Numbered from the stretch's first letter, positions 8,736-15,496 are shown. The stretch: 64,000 bases of DNA from JALZKA01 sp963753385 (GCA_963753385.1 CAVWCC010000005.1:1-64000), one strand, 5' to 3'. Numbers and translations are program-made. The notes: generated from the letters alone by a model not told the origin.

Positions 8736-9829
8736 AGCGCCGGGCTTGAGCGTTCGCCTCAAGCTCACCCTCAGCTACGCCGGCTTCCTCATGCTCGCGG
8801 GCGCCTTGCTGCTCGCGGCCGTGTGGGTGTTCCTCCTGCGCTACATACCCGACGGTGGTGGACCTACGGCGTCCCGTGGTTCCGACCCAACCGCTCCGAC
8901 CTCCTGAACGGCCTTCGCCTGCCGAAGGCGGCCATCGTGCTGGCGTTCCTGCTGGTGTTCGGTCTCGCTGGGAGGGTGGCTTCTCGCCGGCCGGATGCTC
9001 GCCCCGCTGACCCGCATCACCGACGCCACACGCATGGCCGCGACCGGATCGCTCTCCCACCGGATCCAGCTGGAGGGCCGCAGACGACGAGTTCCGCGAG
9101 CTCGCCGACGCCTTCGACGCCATGCTCGCGCGGCTCGAGGCACACGTCGCCGAACAGCAGAGATTCGCAGCCAACGCCTCCCACGAGCTGCGCACCCCGC
9201 TGGCGGTCACGCAGACGCTTCTCGACGTGGCCCGCAACGATCCGAACCGCGACAACGGCGAGCTCGTCGACCGCCTCCACGCCGTCAACACCCGAGCGAT
9301 CGACCTCACCGAAGCATTGCTCCTGCTCAGCCGCGCCGACCAGCGGTCCTTCGTCCGAGAACACGTCGACCTGTCCCTCATCGCGGAAGAAGCCACCGAA
9401 ACGCTCCTCCCCCTCGCAGAAGAACGCGGCGTCACCATCGAGACCTCCGGCGACGTGACCCCCACCATCGGCTCACACGCGCTCCTGCTGCAGATGACGA
9501 CGAACCTCGTGCACAACGCGATCGTCCACAACCTGCCTGAGCAGGGCACCGTGTGGGTCACGACCAGCGTTCACCCCGAGAGCGTGGTGCTCACCGTCGA
9601 GAACACCGGCGAGAAGCTCACCCCACAGTTGGTCTCCACGCTTGGCGAGCCGTTTCAGCGCGGCACCGAACGCATACGCACCGACCACGCGGGCGTCGGC
9701 CTCGGCCTGGCGATCGTCAAGAGCATCACCCAGGCACACGACGGAACCCTCACCCTCACCCCCCGGGCCGCCGGCGGGCTCCGCGTCACGGTGCAACTAC
9801 CCGCCGCGCCACCGCACACCGGCAGATGA
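8728..9829 (+). CDS. Sensor histidine kinase (frameshifted N-terminal half)
   Basis: Partner kinase of the upstream regulator. TM1 is YAGFLMLAGALLLAAVWVFL near the GTG start and TM2 is AIVLAFLLVFGLAG. The HAMP linker is AGRMLAPLTRITDATRMAA, the H-box is NASHELRTPLAV with phospho-His, the N-box is NLVHNAIVHN, and the G-boxes are GEPFQRG and GVGLGLAIVKSI. The sensor loop between the two TM helices is very short. One-base shifts near 8865, 8980 and 9085 break the N-terminal half, while the catalytic part from 9122 is continuous. The architecture matches VanS/CutS-type sensors of envelope stress. Start and stop overlap with the regulator suggests co-translation. Confidence 0.75.
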
Positions 9830-9890
9830 CGATCAGGGGAGCTGCCGCTTTCGCTTTGCGCGAGAAGGAGAAGCGCCGGTGATTTGTGCT

Positions 9891-9906
9891 GCTTTCCATG
9901 CAAAGC
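9891..9906. repeat. Dispersed palindrome P1
   Basis: GCTTTCCATGCAAAGC, a near-perfect 16-bp palindrome centred on CATG. It is one of seven copies between 9.9 and 15.5 kb. This copy lies upstream of the tRNA-Pro-like structure. Confidence 0.8.
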
Positions 9907-9936
9907 GGTATATCTCGAAGAGCGGAATGGGGCGCG

Positions 9937-10063
9937 GGGGACGGCGGGGACGCCTCCACCCAACTCATCTGGTCGGGGCGACTGGATTTGAACGAGCGAC
10001 CGCTCGGCCCCCAGCCGGGACCCAAAGAATGCCGATGCATCCCGGAGCGTCCCCGCCGTCCCC
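9937..10063. repeat. 17-bp perfect inverted repeat enclosing a tRNA-like sequence
   Basis: GGGGACGGCGGGGACGC at 9937-9953 and its exact reverse complement at 10047-10063 bracket 93 bp that hold a tRNA-Pro-like 3' half. It could fold into one large hairpin or mark the ends of a small element. The surrounding interval 9830-10263 has no convincing protein gene. Confidence 0.8.
9970..10017 (-). other. Degenerate tRNA-Pro-like 3' half
   Basis: Read on the minus strand, the sequence has a T-arm (TCGTTCAAATCC), an acceptor 3' strand CGCCCCG, discriminator A and an encoded CCA. Before these comes GGCTGGGGGCC, which resembles a proline GGG anticodon arm. The T-stem has a mismatch, the anticodon stem is imperfect and no D-arm or 5' acceptor strand precedes it. 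It is not a functional tRNA; it is better read as an integration scar or a decayed gene. Confidence 0.5.
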
Positions 10064-10151
10064 ACTGTGCCCGACCGGGAACGATCTGGACAGATAGGAC
10101 CTAGCAGTCGGTACCAAATTGGTACCGCGACCGGAGCACCCCGAAAGTATC

Positions 10152-10167
10152 GCTTCGCATGGAAAGC
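10152..10167. repeat. Dispersed palindrome P2
   Basis: GCTTCGCATGGAAAGC, a copy of the CATG-centred palindrome with one mismatch, 96 bp upstream of the start at 10264. Confidence 0.7.
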
Positions 10168-10263
10168 GGCGGTTGGAGTAGGTGCTCCCGTTCTTTGCTG
10201 CGAGAATACGATGGCGACCGGCATGGCACCGGTTTCGCTCAAACAACAAGAAGGAGACCGGGT

Positions 10264-10551
10264 ATGGCCGTGATCGTGATCCAGGAGTTCGAGGCGACAA
10301 CCGACCAGTACGACCAGGTGAACGACAAGCTCGGACGCGAGGCGCCGAACGGGCTGATCGCCCACGCCGGGGCCGAGTCCGGCTCCGGCAAGATGAAGGT
10401 CGTCGACATCTGGGAGTCCAAAGAGAAGTGGGAGAGCTTCCTGAACGGCCGCCTCGGCCCCGCGGTAGTCGAGGTGATGGGCCCGCCGCCGGAGGGAGCG
10501 CAGCCCCCCCCGATCGAGATCCTCGAGGCGCGTGACGTGATCACCGGCTAG
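10264..10551 (+). CDS. Small ABM/dabb-fold hypothetical protein
   Basis: A 95-residue intact gene starting ATG 10264 with a good ribosome site (AAGGAG about 8 bases upstream). The sequence starts MAVIVIQEFEATTDQYDQVN and has the pattern of dimeric ferredoxin-like alpha/beta barrel proteins (antibiotic-biosynthesis-monooxygenase superfamily): an N-terminal strand, a helix with an EQYD-like motif, then a central VVDIWESKEKWESF segment. No catalytic residue can be assigned. The next gene also belongs to this fold class. There are no membrane or export signals. Assignment to the superfamily is by pattern only. Confidence 0.7.
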   Translation: MAVIVIQEFEATTDQYDQVNDKLGREAPNGLIAHAGAESGSGKMKVVDIWESKEKWESFLNGRLGPAVVEVMGPPPEGAQPPPIEILEARDVITG

Positions 10552-10580
10552 GCCGGGATTCGCTTGCTTAGCTGAAATCT

Positions 10581-10633
10581 CGACCGCTGGCAACAGGACT
10601 CACCAAATAGGCGCTTTGGACGAGCAGCGGTCG
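10581..10633. repeat. Inverted repeat containing a GCTTTGGACGA element
   Basis: CGACCGCTG (10581-10589) and CAGCGGTCG (10625-10633) flank 35 bp containing GCGCTTTGGACGAGCAGC. The same GCTTTGGACGA core forms the hairpins at the ends of the SnoaL-like genes. The remaining bases to 10770 show no gene. Confidence 0.6.
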
Positions 10634-10770
10634 TCGACTCGTTGTGGGCTCTGAACCGCGACTTCGCATGGCCGCGACCGGAGGCGGGTGTTCGCGTCCG
10701 AGGGGATTGGTGGGTGGCGAGCGGCCCGTACCCCGCCGATACGATCTCGACCGGCGATGGAGCGCGCGCG

Positions 10771-11096
10771 ATGATTTGCCGGCTCTGGCGCGGCTGGACG
10801 ACCCCGGAGAATGCCTCGGCATACGAGGCGATCGTGCGCGGGGAAGTGATTCCGGAGATCGAGGCTCGCGGAATCCCCGGCTTCTTGTCCATTGACCTCA
10901 TGCGTCGGCCCTTCGAGGACGGGGTCGAGTTCGCCACCATCATGTGGTTCGATGACCTCGAGGCGGTGAAGGCCTTCGTCGGGGATGACTACGAGGCCGC
11001 GCACGTGCCGGAACGGGCGCGGAGGGTCCTCTCCGCTTCGACGAGCGTTCGGCCCACTTCGAGGTCATAGACCGCCGCAACCAATCCTCCTCCTGA
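10771..11096 (+). CDS. Antibiotic biosynthesis monooxygenase-like protein (C-terminal frameshift)
   Basis: A protein of about 108 residues related to the ABM ferredoxin-like family. ATG 10771 gives MICRLWRGWTTPENASAYEA, followed by GIPGFLSIDLMRR and VEFATIMWFDDLEAVKAFVG, the strand-helix pattern of the fold. A one-base shift near 11037 changes the frame. Reading through gives RFDERSAHFEVIDRR and a TGA at 11094-11096, which matches the expected C-terminal strand better than the unshifted end at 11070. Likely cytoplasmic and dimeric; the substrate is unknown. Confidence 0.65.
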
Positions 11097-11181
11097 GCTG
11101 AAGGCCAGCGTCAGAGCCGGGGTGTTCGTTTGGAGAGATCGTGGGCTATCGGGAGGTGTTCTGCCCGGTGCCACATATTGC

Positions 11182-11196
11182 GCTTTGCATGGAAGC
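11182..11196. repeat. Dispersed palindrome P3
   Basis: GCTTTGCATGGAAGC, a palindrome copy lacking one base, 16 bp upstream of the 19-bp SnoaL leader block at 11213. Confidence 0.75.
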
Positions 11197-11212
11197 GGAT
11201 ATCTCATCGCTC

Positions 11213-11231
11213 GCGAGATACTGCGCGGGCG
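11213..11231 (+). promoter_or_regulatory. SnoaL leader block, copy 1 (19 bp abutting ATG)
   Basis: GCGAGATACTGCGCGGGCG directly precedes ATG 11232. The same block abuts the ATG of four other SnoaL-like genes in the window. GATACT nine bases before the ATG would fit a -10 box for a leaderless mRNA; this reading is inference. Confidence 0.6.
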
Positions 11232-11278
11232 ATGTCGCGAGAAGGTGGAGCTCTACCGGCAGGCGATCGACGCCAGCA
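11232..11278 (+). pseudogene. 5' remnant of a SnoaL-like gene
   Basis: The sequence reads ATGTCGC, then GAGAAGGTGGAGCTC and ACCGGCAGGCGATCGACGCC. That is the first 15 or so codons of a family member (MSQENVELYRRAIDA type) with two bases missing after the third codon. It stops where the DUF1275 gene begins at 11279. The matching 3' end of the family lies at the end of that gene, at 12064-12097. Confidence 0.6.
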
Positions 11279-12097
11279 ATGGATGACCGTTCGACCCAGA
11301 GCCTGGACGACAGTCGAATCCGTGATCTCCTGCTGATCGGGCTGGCCGTAGCCACCGGTGCCGTGGATGCGGTCAGCTGGCTCGGGCTTGGACAGGTCTT
11401 CTCGGCGTTCATGACGGGAAACTTCGTCTTCCTAGGACTTCGGATCGCGGGTGCCCATGGCCCATCGATGCCCGCGGTGATCTCGGCCCTCGCGGCCTTC
11501 GGCGTGGGGGCGTTCCTGGGCGCGCGCATCGTCGGGCCGACAAAGGACTCCGGCGCGGTCTGGCCACGCCGGGTGACGGTAACGCTCGGCACCACGCTCG
11601 TCGCAGAGGCGGCGTTTCTGGCGCTCTGGATCGGCGTTGACGCGGCTCCGTCGCAGGGATCGACCGACGTGCTGCTCGCGGTGTTGTCGCTCGCGATGGG
11701 CGTTCAGACAGCGGCGGTCTATTCGCTCGGGCTTCGAGCCGTGACCACGACACGGCCACCACCCCCTGGGCCGCTCTGATGGGTGACCTGTCCCGCTGGT
11801 CGCAGCCGAGGCGATGAGCGCTTCCGGCTCGCCGGCTTGCTCATCGGGCTTGTCTCTGGCGCGATCGCCGGCGGACTGCTGATGGTCCATGCCAGCGATT
11901 GGGCACCCATCCTTCCACTGGCGGTTAGCGCGGCCGTCATCGCAGTGGCGGTCCGCCGACTGCATCCCGCGATTCGCTACCGCACCGTCCGAGTTTCGCC
12001 GGCGCGACGTTGGCGCGCCACAAGAAGGCGATCTGGTGGCGCACCTCTCGCAGCGAGGGCTGAGGCCGCCCTCGAAGCCGCCGGGCTGTCGGACTAG
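11279..12097 (+). CDS. DUF1275 (YoaK-family) membrane protein ending in a SnoaL tail (frameshifted)
   Basis: A polytopic membrane protein of the YoaK/DUF1275 family. The start MDDRSTQSLDDSRIRDLLLI at ATG 11279 is followed by the family signature TGAVDAVSWLGLGQVFSAFM-TGN and further TM helices (AVISALAAFGVGAFLGARI, LLAVLSLAMGVQTAAVYSLG). Two shifts near 11755 and 11810 break the part matching the family's VTTT..LMGDL motif, and the last TM pair (LAGLLIGLVSGAIAGGLLM) follows. The final 12 codons, AEAALEAAGLSD plus stop, match the SnoaL-family tail at nucleotide level. With the remnant before its start, this gene occupies the body of a SnoaL cassette. Confidence 0.7.
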
Positions 12098-12114
12098 CGC
12101 TTTGGACGAAGAGC
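12095..12114 (+). repeat. Tail hairpin element after the DUF1275 gene
   Basis: TAGCGCTTTGGACGAAGAGC begins with the stop codon. It shares the GCTTTGGACGA core with the perfect hairpins at 14105-14130 and 15058-15083, but the stem is weaker here. Confidence 0.55.
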
Positions 12115-12154
12115 ACATGGGACGGTCCTCGCTCCACCGACTAAGGAGGAGGCC

Positions 12155-12812
12155 ATGCAGCAAGCACTCACGGGCGGGAGTCGACGGCCGCCCGCCAAGC
12201 AAGGGACGCCGCTACCCGGCAGATCCACCTCGGGTCGAGGAGATCGTCGCGGTGATGAGGCAAGCAGGGGCAAGGCCTCACGGACTGCGCGCTCGGGGCC
12301 TGATCGTCGTGTTCTGGCGGGCTGGGTTAAGAATCGCCGAGGCTCTCGCCCTGGCCGAATCCGATCTTGAGCCGGCGCAAGGTGCACTGCTCGTCCGTCA
12401 TGCGAAGGGCGGGCGCCGACGAGTGGTAGGCATGGATGAGTGGGGCTGGGAGCAACTACGTCCGTGGCTCGAGGTTCGCCGAGCCCCCCGGTGGGGCCGC
12501 TCTTCTGTGCGATAACCCACCCGCGACGGGTGCGCCCTGTGTGAGCAGCGCCGTGCGCCAGCGCTTTCGCACCTTGGCGGCAGGGGCGGGTGTTCGGCGG
12601 CGCTTTGCTCCACATCAGCTTCGACACGCTCACGCGGTAGAGATGGCGCGAGAAGGCGTGCCGCTTAACGTGATCCAGAGAAACTCGGTCACGCCAACCT
12701 GGGCGTCACCTCGATCTACCTGCAAGGCATCGACACGGCCGAGATCGTCGAGATCGTGCGCTCGCGGCGCGGTCCGGTAATTCCAGCCTCGGCCGCGTTG
12801 CTTGGTCGTTAG
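12155..12812 (+). CDS. Tyrosine recombinase, catalytic domain only (frameshifted)
   Basis: A site-specific integrase of about 218 residues. A strong ribosome site (AGGAGGAGG) precedes ATG 12155. The catalytic landmarks are the first Arg in FWRAGLRIAEALAL, a beta-hairpin with HAKGGRRRVVGMD, HxxR in APHQLRHAHAVEM, LGHANLGVTSIYLQG after repair, and the Tyr nucleophile in that last segment. No N-terminal core-binding domain is present, so it is shorter than phage integrases. Shifts near 12190, 12490, 12530 and 12685 spread it over several frames. It is the only recombinase in the window and lies inside the SnoaL/palindrome island. DNA substrate unknown. Confidence 0.75.
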
Positions 12813-12881
12813 CCCGCTTCTCGTCCGAAGCGCCTACCTACGTAGCCCAGCTGGCTACGGACGTTCGTCCACCGAGGGGGC

Positions 12882-13430
12882 CTAAGGGAGCAGGGCGCGC
12901 CAGCCGACCTCGGCGTAGCCGCCGGTGGTCGTGCCGGTGTGAATTTCCTCGAACCAGAGGTCGACGCCCTCCGGGATGCGCGCCCGCGCGTTGCTCTGGC
13001 AGTCGTTCTCGCCGGCGCTCACCGTGCACCCGAGGGCCGTAGTAGTGATAGGGACCGGTGATCGGGGCGTAGCTGAGAACGAACTCCCGACTGCCGGTGT
13101 CGACCTGGTTGTAGACCCTGACCCGCAGGCCAGTCGCCACGAACGTCTGGGGCGCGATCGTTTCATTGAATTGTCCGTTGCCACGTGCGAGTTGCCGAGA
13201 GGCGCGTAGTTGTCGCTGCCGGTGCCGGTGTCGAGGTTGCTGAACGTCGCCATCATCGGCACGCCCCGGGGATCGAGGTCGAGCTGCTTCGCTTTCACCG
13301 CGCCGCGGGCGATGTGCCTGGACTTGACGCTGTTCGCCTGCAGCGCCCAAGCGGTCCCGCCGAGGGCGATGAACAGGGCCAAGAGCGCGAGATGGTGCTG
13401 GCGAACGTACGTCGCGATCCCTTTGAGCAG
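12882..13430 (-). CDS. Secreted or membrane-anchored Thermoleophilia-type protein (frameshifted)
   Basis: The N-terminus, VRQHHLALLALFIALGGTAWA, is followed by NSVKSRHIARGAVKAKQL. This layout is common in Thermoleophilia exported proteins. A beta-rich domain follows (FVATGLRVRVYNQVDTGSRE, LSYAPITGPYHYY, CTVSAGENDCQSNARARI, EVGWRALLP). The centre is in another frame through compensating shifts near 13175 and 13040. GTG 13469 overlaps the predicted -10 box. A CTG at 13430, eight bases after GGAGGGGG, is the likelier start but non-standard. Function unknown. Confidence 0.55.
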   Translation of the reverse strand: MLKGIATYVRQHHLALLALFIALGGTAWALQANSVKSRHIARGAVKAKQLDLDPRGVPMMATFSNLDTGTGSDNYAPLGNSHVATDNSMKRSRPRRSWRLACGSGSTTRSTPAVGSSFSATPRSPVPITTTALGCTVSAGENDCQSNARARIPEGVDLWFEEIHTGTTTGGYAEVGWRALLP

Positions 13431-13467
13431 ACAGTCCCCCTCCGTGGTGATGTGCCGATGGGGCGTC

Positions 13468-13496
13468 ACCCTCTCACCCCGAGACGGGCGCGTCAA
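13468..13496 (-). promoter_or_regulatory. Promoter TTGACG-N17-GAGGGT
   Basis: The -35 TTGACG (13496-13491) and the -10-like GAGGGT (13473-13468) are separated by exactly 17 bp, read leftward. The same arrangement occurs in front of the neighbouring lipoprotein at 14025-14053. Confidence 0.5.
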
Positions 13497-13504
13497 GATG
13501 TATC

Positions 13505-13520
13505 GCTCTGCATGCAAAGC
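13505..13520. repeat. Dispersed palindrome P4
   Basis: GCTCTGCATGCAAAGC, just upstream of the promoter at 13468-13496 and between two leftward genes. Confidence 0.75.
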
Positions 13521-13522
13521 GG

Positions 13523-13975
13523 CTAGTGCTTCTGGGGCCGAGGCGGCTTCGCCACCATCACGAACCTGCGGTCCTCGCTCTCGCACGCCGCCAGTTCCTC
13601 CCCCGGAGCGAGGTTCGGGAGGCTGTAACACTCCCACTCTCCGACCGTGTGGTACGCGGGGTCTTCGGGATCGTTACCAGCCTCGAATTCCGCCGTGAGC
13701 CAGGTCGTGTAGCCGTCGTAGATCGACTTCGCTTCCTCGCAGGGGAGACCACTGTTTCCAAGCTGGACCTCCACTCGCCCTCGCGGCGGAAATTCGACGA
13801 TGCACGGGCCCTGGTCACTGGTCGAGGACTCCACAGTCGCCCCCTCCTCGCTCGCATCATCATCGCCGCCGCACCCGACTGTGGGTGCCGCCGCCCCGAG
13901 AGCAAGGACGATGAACCCGCTGGCGGCCAGCTTCGCACGCGCACGGCGGCTACGAGTACGAGTCCGTGCGAGCAT
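13523..13975 (-). CDS. Lipoprotein of unknown function
   Basis: An intact 150-residue gene. ATG 13975 gives a basic n-region (MLARTRTRSRRARAK), a hydrophobic core (LAASGFIVLALGAAAP) and a lipobox-like TVGCGG with the modifiable Cys near residue 34, then an acidic linker. The mature part has three further Cys (GPCIVEF, LPCEEAK, EWECYS) and a fourth in ACESEDRR, so two disulfides are possible. It ends KPPRPQKH. No family was recognised. Open frame upstream of ATG 13975 runs through the repeated hairpin and palindrome and is not likely coding. Confidence 0.7.
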   Translation of the reverse strand: MLARTRTRSRRARAKLAASGFIVLALGAAAPTVGCGGDDDASEEGATVESSTSDQGPCIVEFPPRGRVEVQLGNSGLPCEEAKSIYDGYTTWLTAEFEAGNDPEDPAYHTVGEWECYSLPNLAPGEELAACESEDRRFVMVAKPPRPQKH

Positions 13976-14024
13976 CGTGCCCTTCCCGTGTCCAAGGGGG
14001 AAGCTTCCCTGCTTCCCCAAGGCG

Positions 14025-14053
14025 ACCCTCTCACAGGCAGGAGGGACGGTCAA
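14025..14053 (-). promoter_or_regulatory. Promoter TTGACC-N17-GAGGGT
   Basis: TTGACC (14053-14048), a 17-bp spacer and GAGGGT (14030-14025) precede the lipoprotein start at 13975 by about 50 bp. The flanking TC before TTGAC and GTGA before GAGGGT are also shared with the promoter at 13468. Confidence 0.5.
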
Positions 14054-14084
14054 GACGACCATGTCTGGGTTTGAGGGGCGTTCC

Positions 14085-14100
14085 GCTCTCCATGCAAAGC
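14085..14100. repeat. Dispersed palindrome P5
   Basis: GCTCTCCATGCAAAGC, five bases from the stop-codon hairpin of the SnoaL-like gene at 14128 and upstream of the lipoprotein promoter. Confidence 0.8.
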
Positions 14101-14104
14101 GAAA

Positions 14105-14130
14105 TAGCCGCTTTTCGTCCAAAGCGGCTA
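14105..14130 (-). terminator. Stop-codon hairpin H1
   Basis: TAGCCGCTTT / AAAGCGGCTA form a perfect 10-bp stem with a six-base loop. Read leftward the stem starts with the TAG stop of the SnoaL-like gene. An identical hairpin ends the gene at 15081. It could be a terminator or a structured recombination site. Confidence 0.7.
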
Positions 14131-14593
14131 CTCCGAGAGCCCGGCGACTTCGAGGGCCTCGTCGCGGTCGCGGTAGACGTTACACGCAAGATCAGCCCGT
14201 CTCGGAGGGTGAGCACGCTGAAGCGGGGTTCGGTCAGCGTCATCCCGCTGCCCTTCCACCTGACGGTGATCTCGCCCTCCACGAACACCTCATCACCCCC
14301 GAGGTCCGCCAGTTCGCTGACCGTGGAACCGAAGTCCTCGCTCGCGCCCAGCAACGCATCCCAGGCTGTCAAGCAGCCGAGATGGCCGCGGGCGGTGCCG
14401 CCCTCCAGCGTGGCGGCGACGCCGTTGTACTCAACCTCGGGATGGAGGAAGGCGAGCACCGCCTCGGTTTCCGGGTCGAGATCTCCCGCCTCCAGCGCAG
14501 CGACGCCCGACCTCGGGTTCTCCCAGTAGGCGTCAATGGATCGCTGTCCCGCCTCGTAGAAGCGCCGCACGATTCGACGTTCTCCTGCGACAT
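14128..14593 (-). CDS. SnoaL/NTF2-like protein (two frameshifts)
   Basis: A cytoplasmic NTF2-fold protein of about 154 residues, closely related along its length to the product of 18085-18552. Landmarks are MSQENVE, RSIDAYWENPRSGVAALEAG, VLAFLHPEVEYNGV, ADLGGDEVFVEGEITVRWKG and the shared tail DEALEVAGLSE. Shifts lie near 14573 (just after MSQENVE) and near 14183 (before the tail). NTF2/SnoaL folds form cone-shaped dimers that act as isomerases, cyclases or ligand-binding proteins; no active-site residue can be named here. Its ATG is three bases after the stop of the preceding gene (TAG-GCG-ATG). Confidence 0.75.
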
Positions 14594-14596
14594 CGC

Positions 14597-15008
14597 CTAC
14601 TCCGACAGCCCGGCGGCTTGGAGGGCTTCGCTCCAGTCCAGAAAGCCCTTGGCGTGGACGATCCTGCCCCCGCGCACCGTGGTCAGGAAGGCATCTGGGA
14701 CTCGACCGAAACCCCGCTCCCGCGCCCGCGCACGACGACACGGCCCAGCATGAGGACCCGATCGCCGAGGTCTCGGAACTCCTCCGGCGTGACTCGCAGC
14801 TCCTCGAAGGCCGCTTCCGACGCTGCTGCCCACGCGCGAAGCCCCTCGTGGCCTCGGTAGGTACCTCCCTCCGCCCCGCTGACGATCGCCGAGTCGAACA
14901 CGATCTCGGGGTCGACGTACTCCAGCGCGGTGTGAACACTCGCCGTAGGGTTGTCGCCGCCAAGGAGCTCGGCGACCCGTCTCAGATCTCCACGTTCTCG
15001 TGCGACAT
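14597..15008 (-). CDS. SnoaL/NTF2-like protein (frameshifted)
   Basis: A second family member of about 136 residues. It starts MSHENVEI at ATG 15008; a shift near 14985 gives an immediate stop, and the protein then continues as LRRVAELLGG, HTALEYVDPEIVFD, GHEGLRAW, EFRDLGDRVLMLGRVVVRG. After another shift near 14715 it reads GFLDWSEALQAAGLSE. The layout (MSxENVE start, EYVDPEIV strand, GDRVL strand, EALxAAGLSE tail) is that of the SnoaL_2-type family. It is preceded by the 19-bp leader block and palindrome P6 and followed after three bases by the next paralogue. Confidence 0.7.
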
Positions 15009-15027
15009 CGCCAGCGCAGTATCTCGC
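15009..15027 (-). promoter_or_regulatory. SnoaL leader block, copy 2
   Basis: GCGAGATACTGCGCTGGCG on the minus strand abuts ATG 15008. It is ten bases downstream of palindrome P6, the same spacing as copy 3 and P7. Confidence 0.6.
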
Positions 15028-15037
15028 GGTTTGTTGC

Positions 15038-15053
15038 GCTTTCCATGCAAAGC
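15038..15053. repeat. Dispersed palindrome P6
   Basis: GCTTTCCATGCAAAGC, between the stop hairpin of one SnoaL gene and the leader block of the next. Confidence 0.85.
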
Positions 15054-15057
15054 GAAA

Positions 15058-15083
15058 TAGCCGCTTTTCGTCCAAAGCGGCTA
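15058..15083 (-). terminator. Stop-codon hairpin H2
   Basis: Same 10-bp stem and TCGTCC loop as H1, again starting with the TAG stop codon, followed after four bases by palindrome P6. The whole stretch from hairpin to palindrome is repeated between H1 and P5. Confidence 0.7.
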
Positions 15084-15467
15084 CTCCGACAGCCCGGCGG
15101 CTTCGAGGGCGTCGGCCCGATGTTCGTACTCATCTATGCGCAGAACCTTGCCGTCGCGCAGCGTAAAAACCTCATAGAGGCGGGTATCGACCTCGACCCC
15201 GCTTGCTCGACCACGGGCGTGGAAGCGAGCCGCCAGGAACACCCGATCTCCGTGCCCGATGACCTCCTCGATGGTCGTCTCGGTCCCCTCCCAGGCTTCG
15301 TTCCAGCGTGCGTAGTTCACCAGCACGTCGTCGTTGCCGTACACGACACCGTCCTCCACCGTGACCACGACTATGTGGGGGTCGTGGAAGCTTCCGGCGC
15401 GATCGTAGTCGCCACGGCAGTAGGCCTCGAAGGCCTCGCGCACGATCTCCTCGTTCTCCTGCGACAT
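15081..15467 (-). CDS. SnoaL/NTF2-like protein
   Basis: An intact 128-residue family member, MSQENEEIVREAFEAYCRGD to HRADALEAAGLSE. The N-terminal helix pair (EIVREAFEAYCRGDYDRA), the FHDPHIVVV strand, the VIGHGDRVFLAARFHARGR strands and the EVFTLRDGKVLRIDEYE segment fit the NTF2 fold of SnoaL-like proteins. No catalytic His/Asp pair typical of true polyketide cyclases can be assigned. ATG 15467 is chosen because the 19-bp leader block abuts it and MSQEN is the family start; a longer open frame upstream runs through palindrome P7. Confidence 0.85.
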   Translation of the reverse strand: MSQENEEIVREAFEAYCRGDYDRAGSFHDPHIVVVTVEDGVVYGNDDVLVNYARWNEAWEGTETTIEEVIGHGDRVFLAARFHARGRASGVEVDTRLYEVFTLRDGKVLRIDEYEHRADALEAAGLSE

Positions 15468-15486
15468 CGCCCCCGGAGTATCTCGC
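15468..15486 (-). promoter_or_regulatory. SnoaL leader block, copy 3
   Basis: GCGAGATACTCCGGGGGCG on the minus strand abuts ATG 15467, ten bases from palindrome P7. Confidence 0.6.
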
Positions 15487-15496
15487 GCATAGACCC

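Noticed and set aside
8041..8907. A response regulator fused to a membrane kinase in one chain
   Set aside because: The read-through is better explained by a one-base shift hiding the TAG at 8733, which overlaps the likely GTG of the kinase; overlapping starts and stops are the rule in this operon.
8098..9561. Long minus-strand open frame opposite the regulator/kinase pair
   Set aside because: The plus strand encodes receiver, winged-helix and kinase motifs; the opposite frame has none.
12436..12780. Separate small genes in the recombinase region
   Set aside because: The pieces are consecutive parts of one tyrosine recombinase (Arg region, HxxR region, Tyr region) in different frames.
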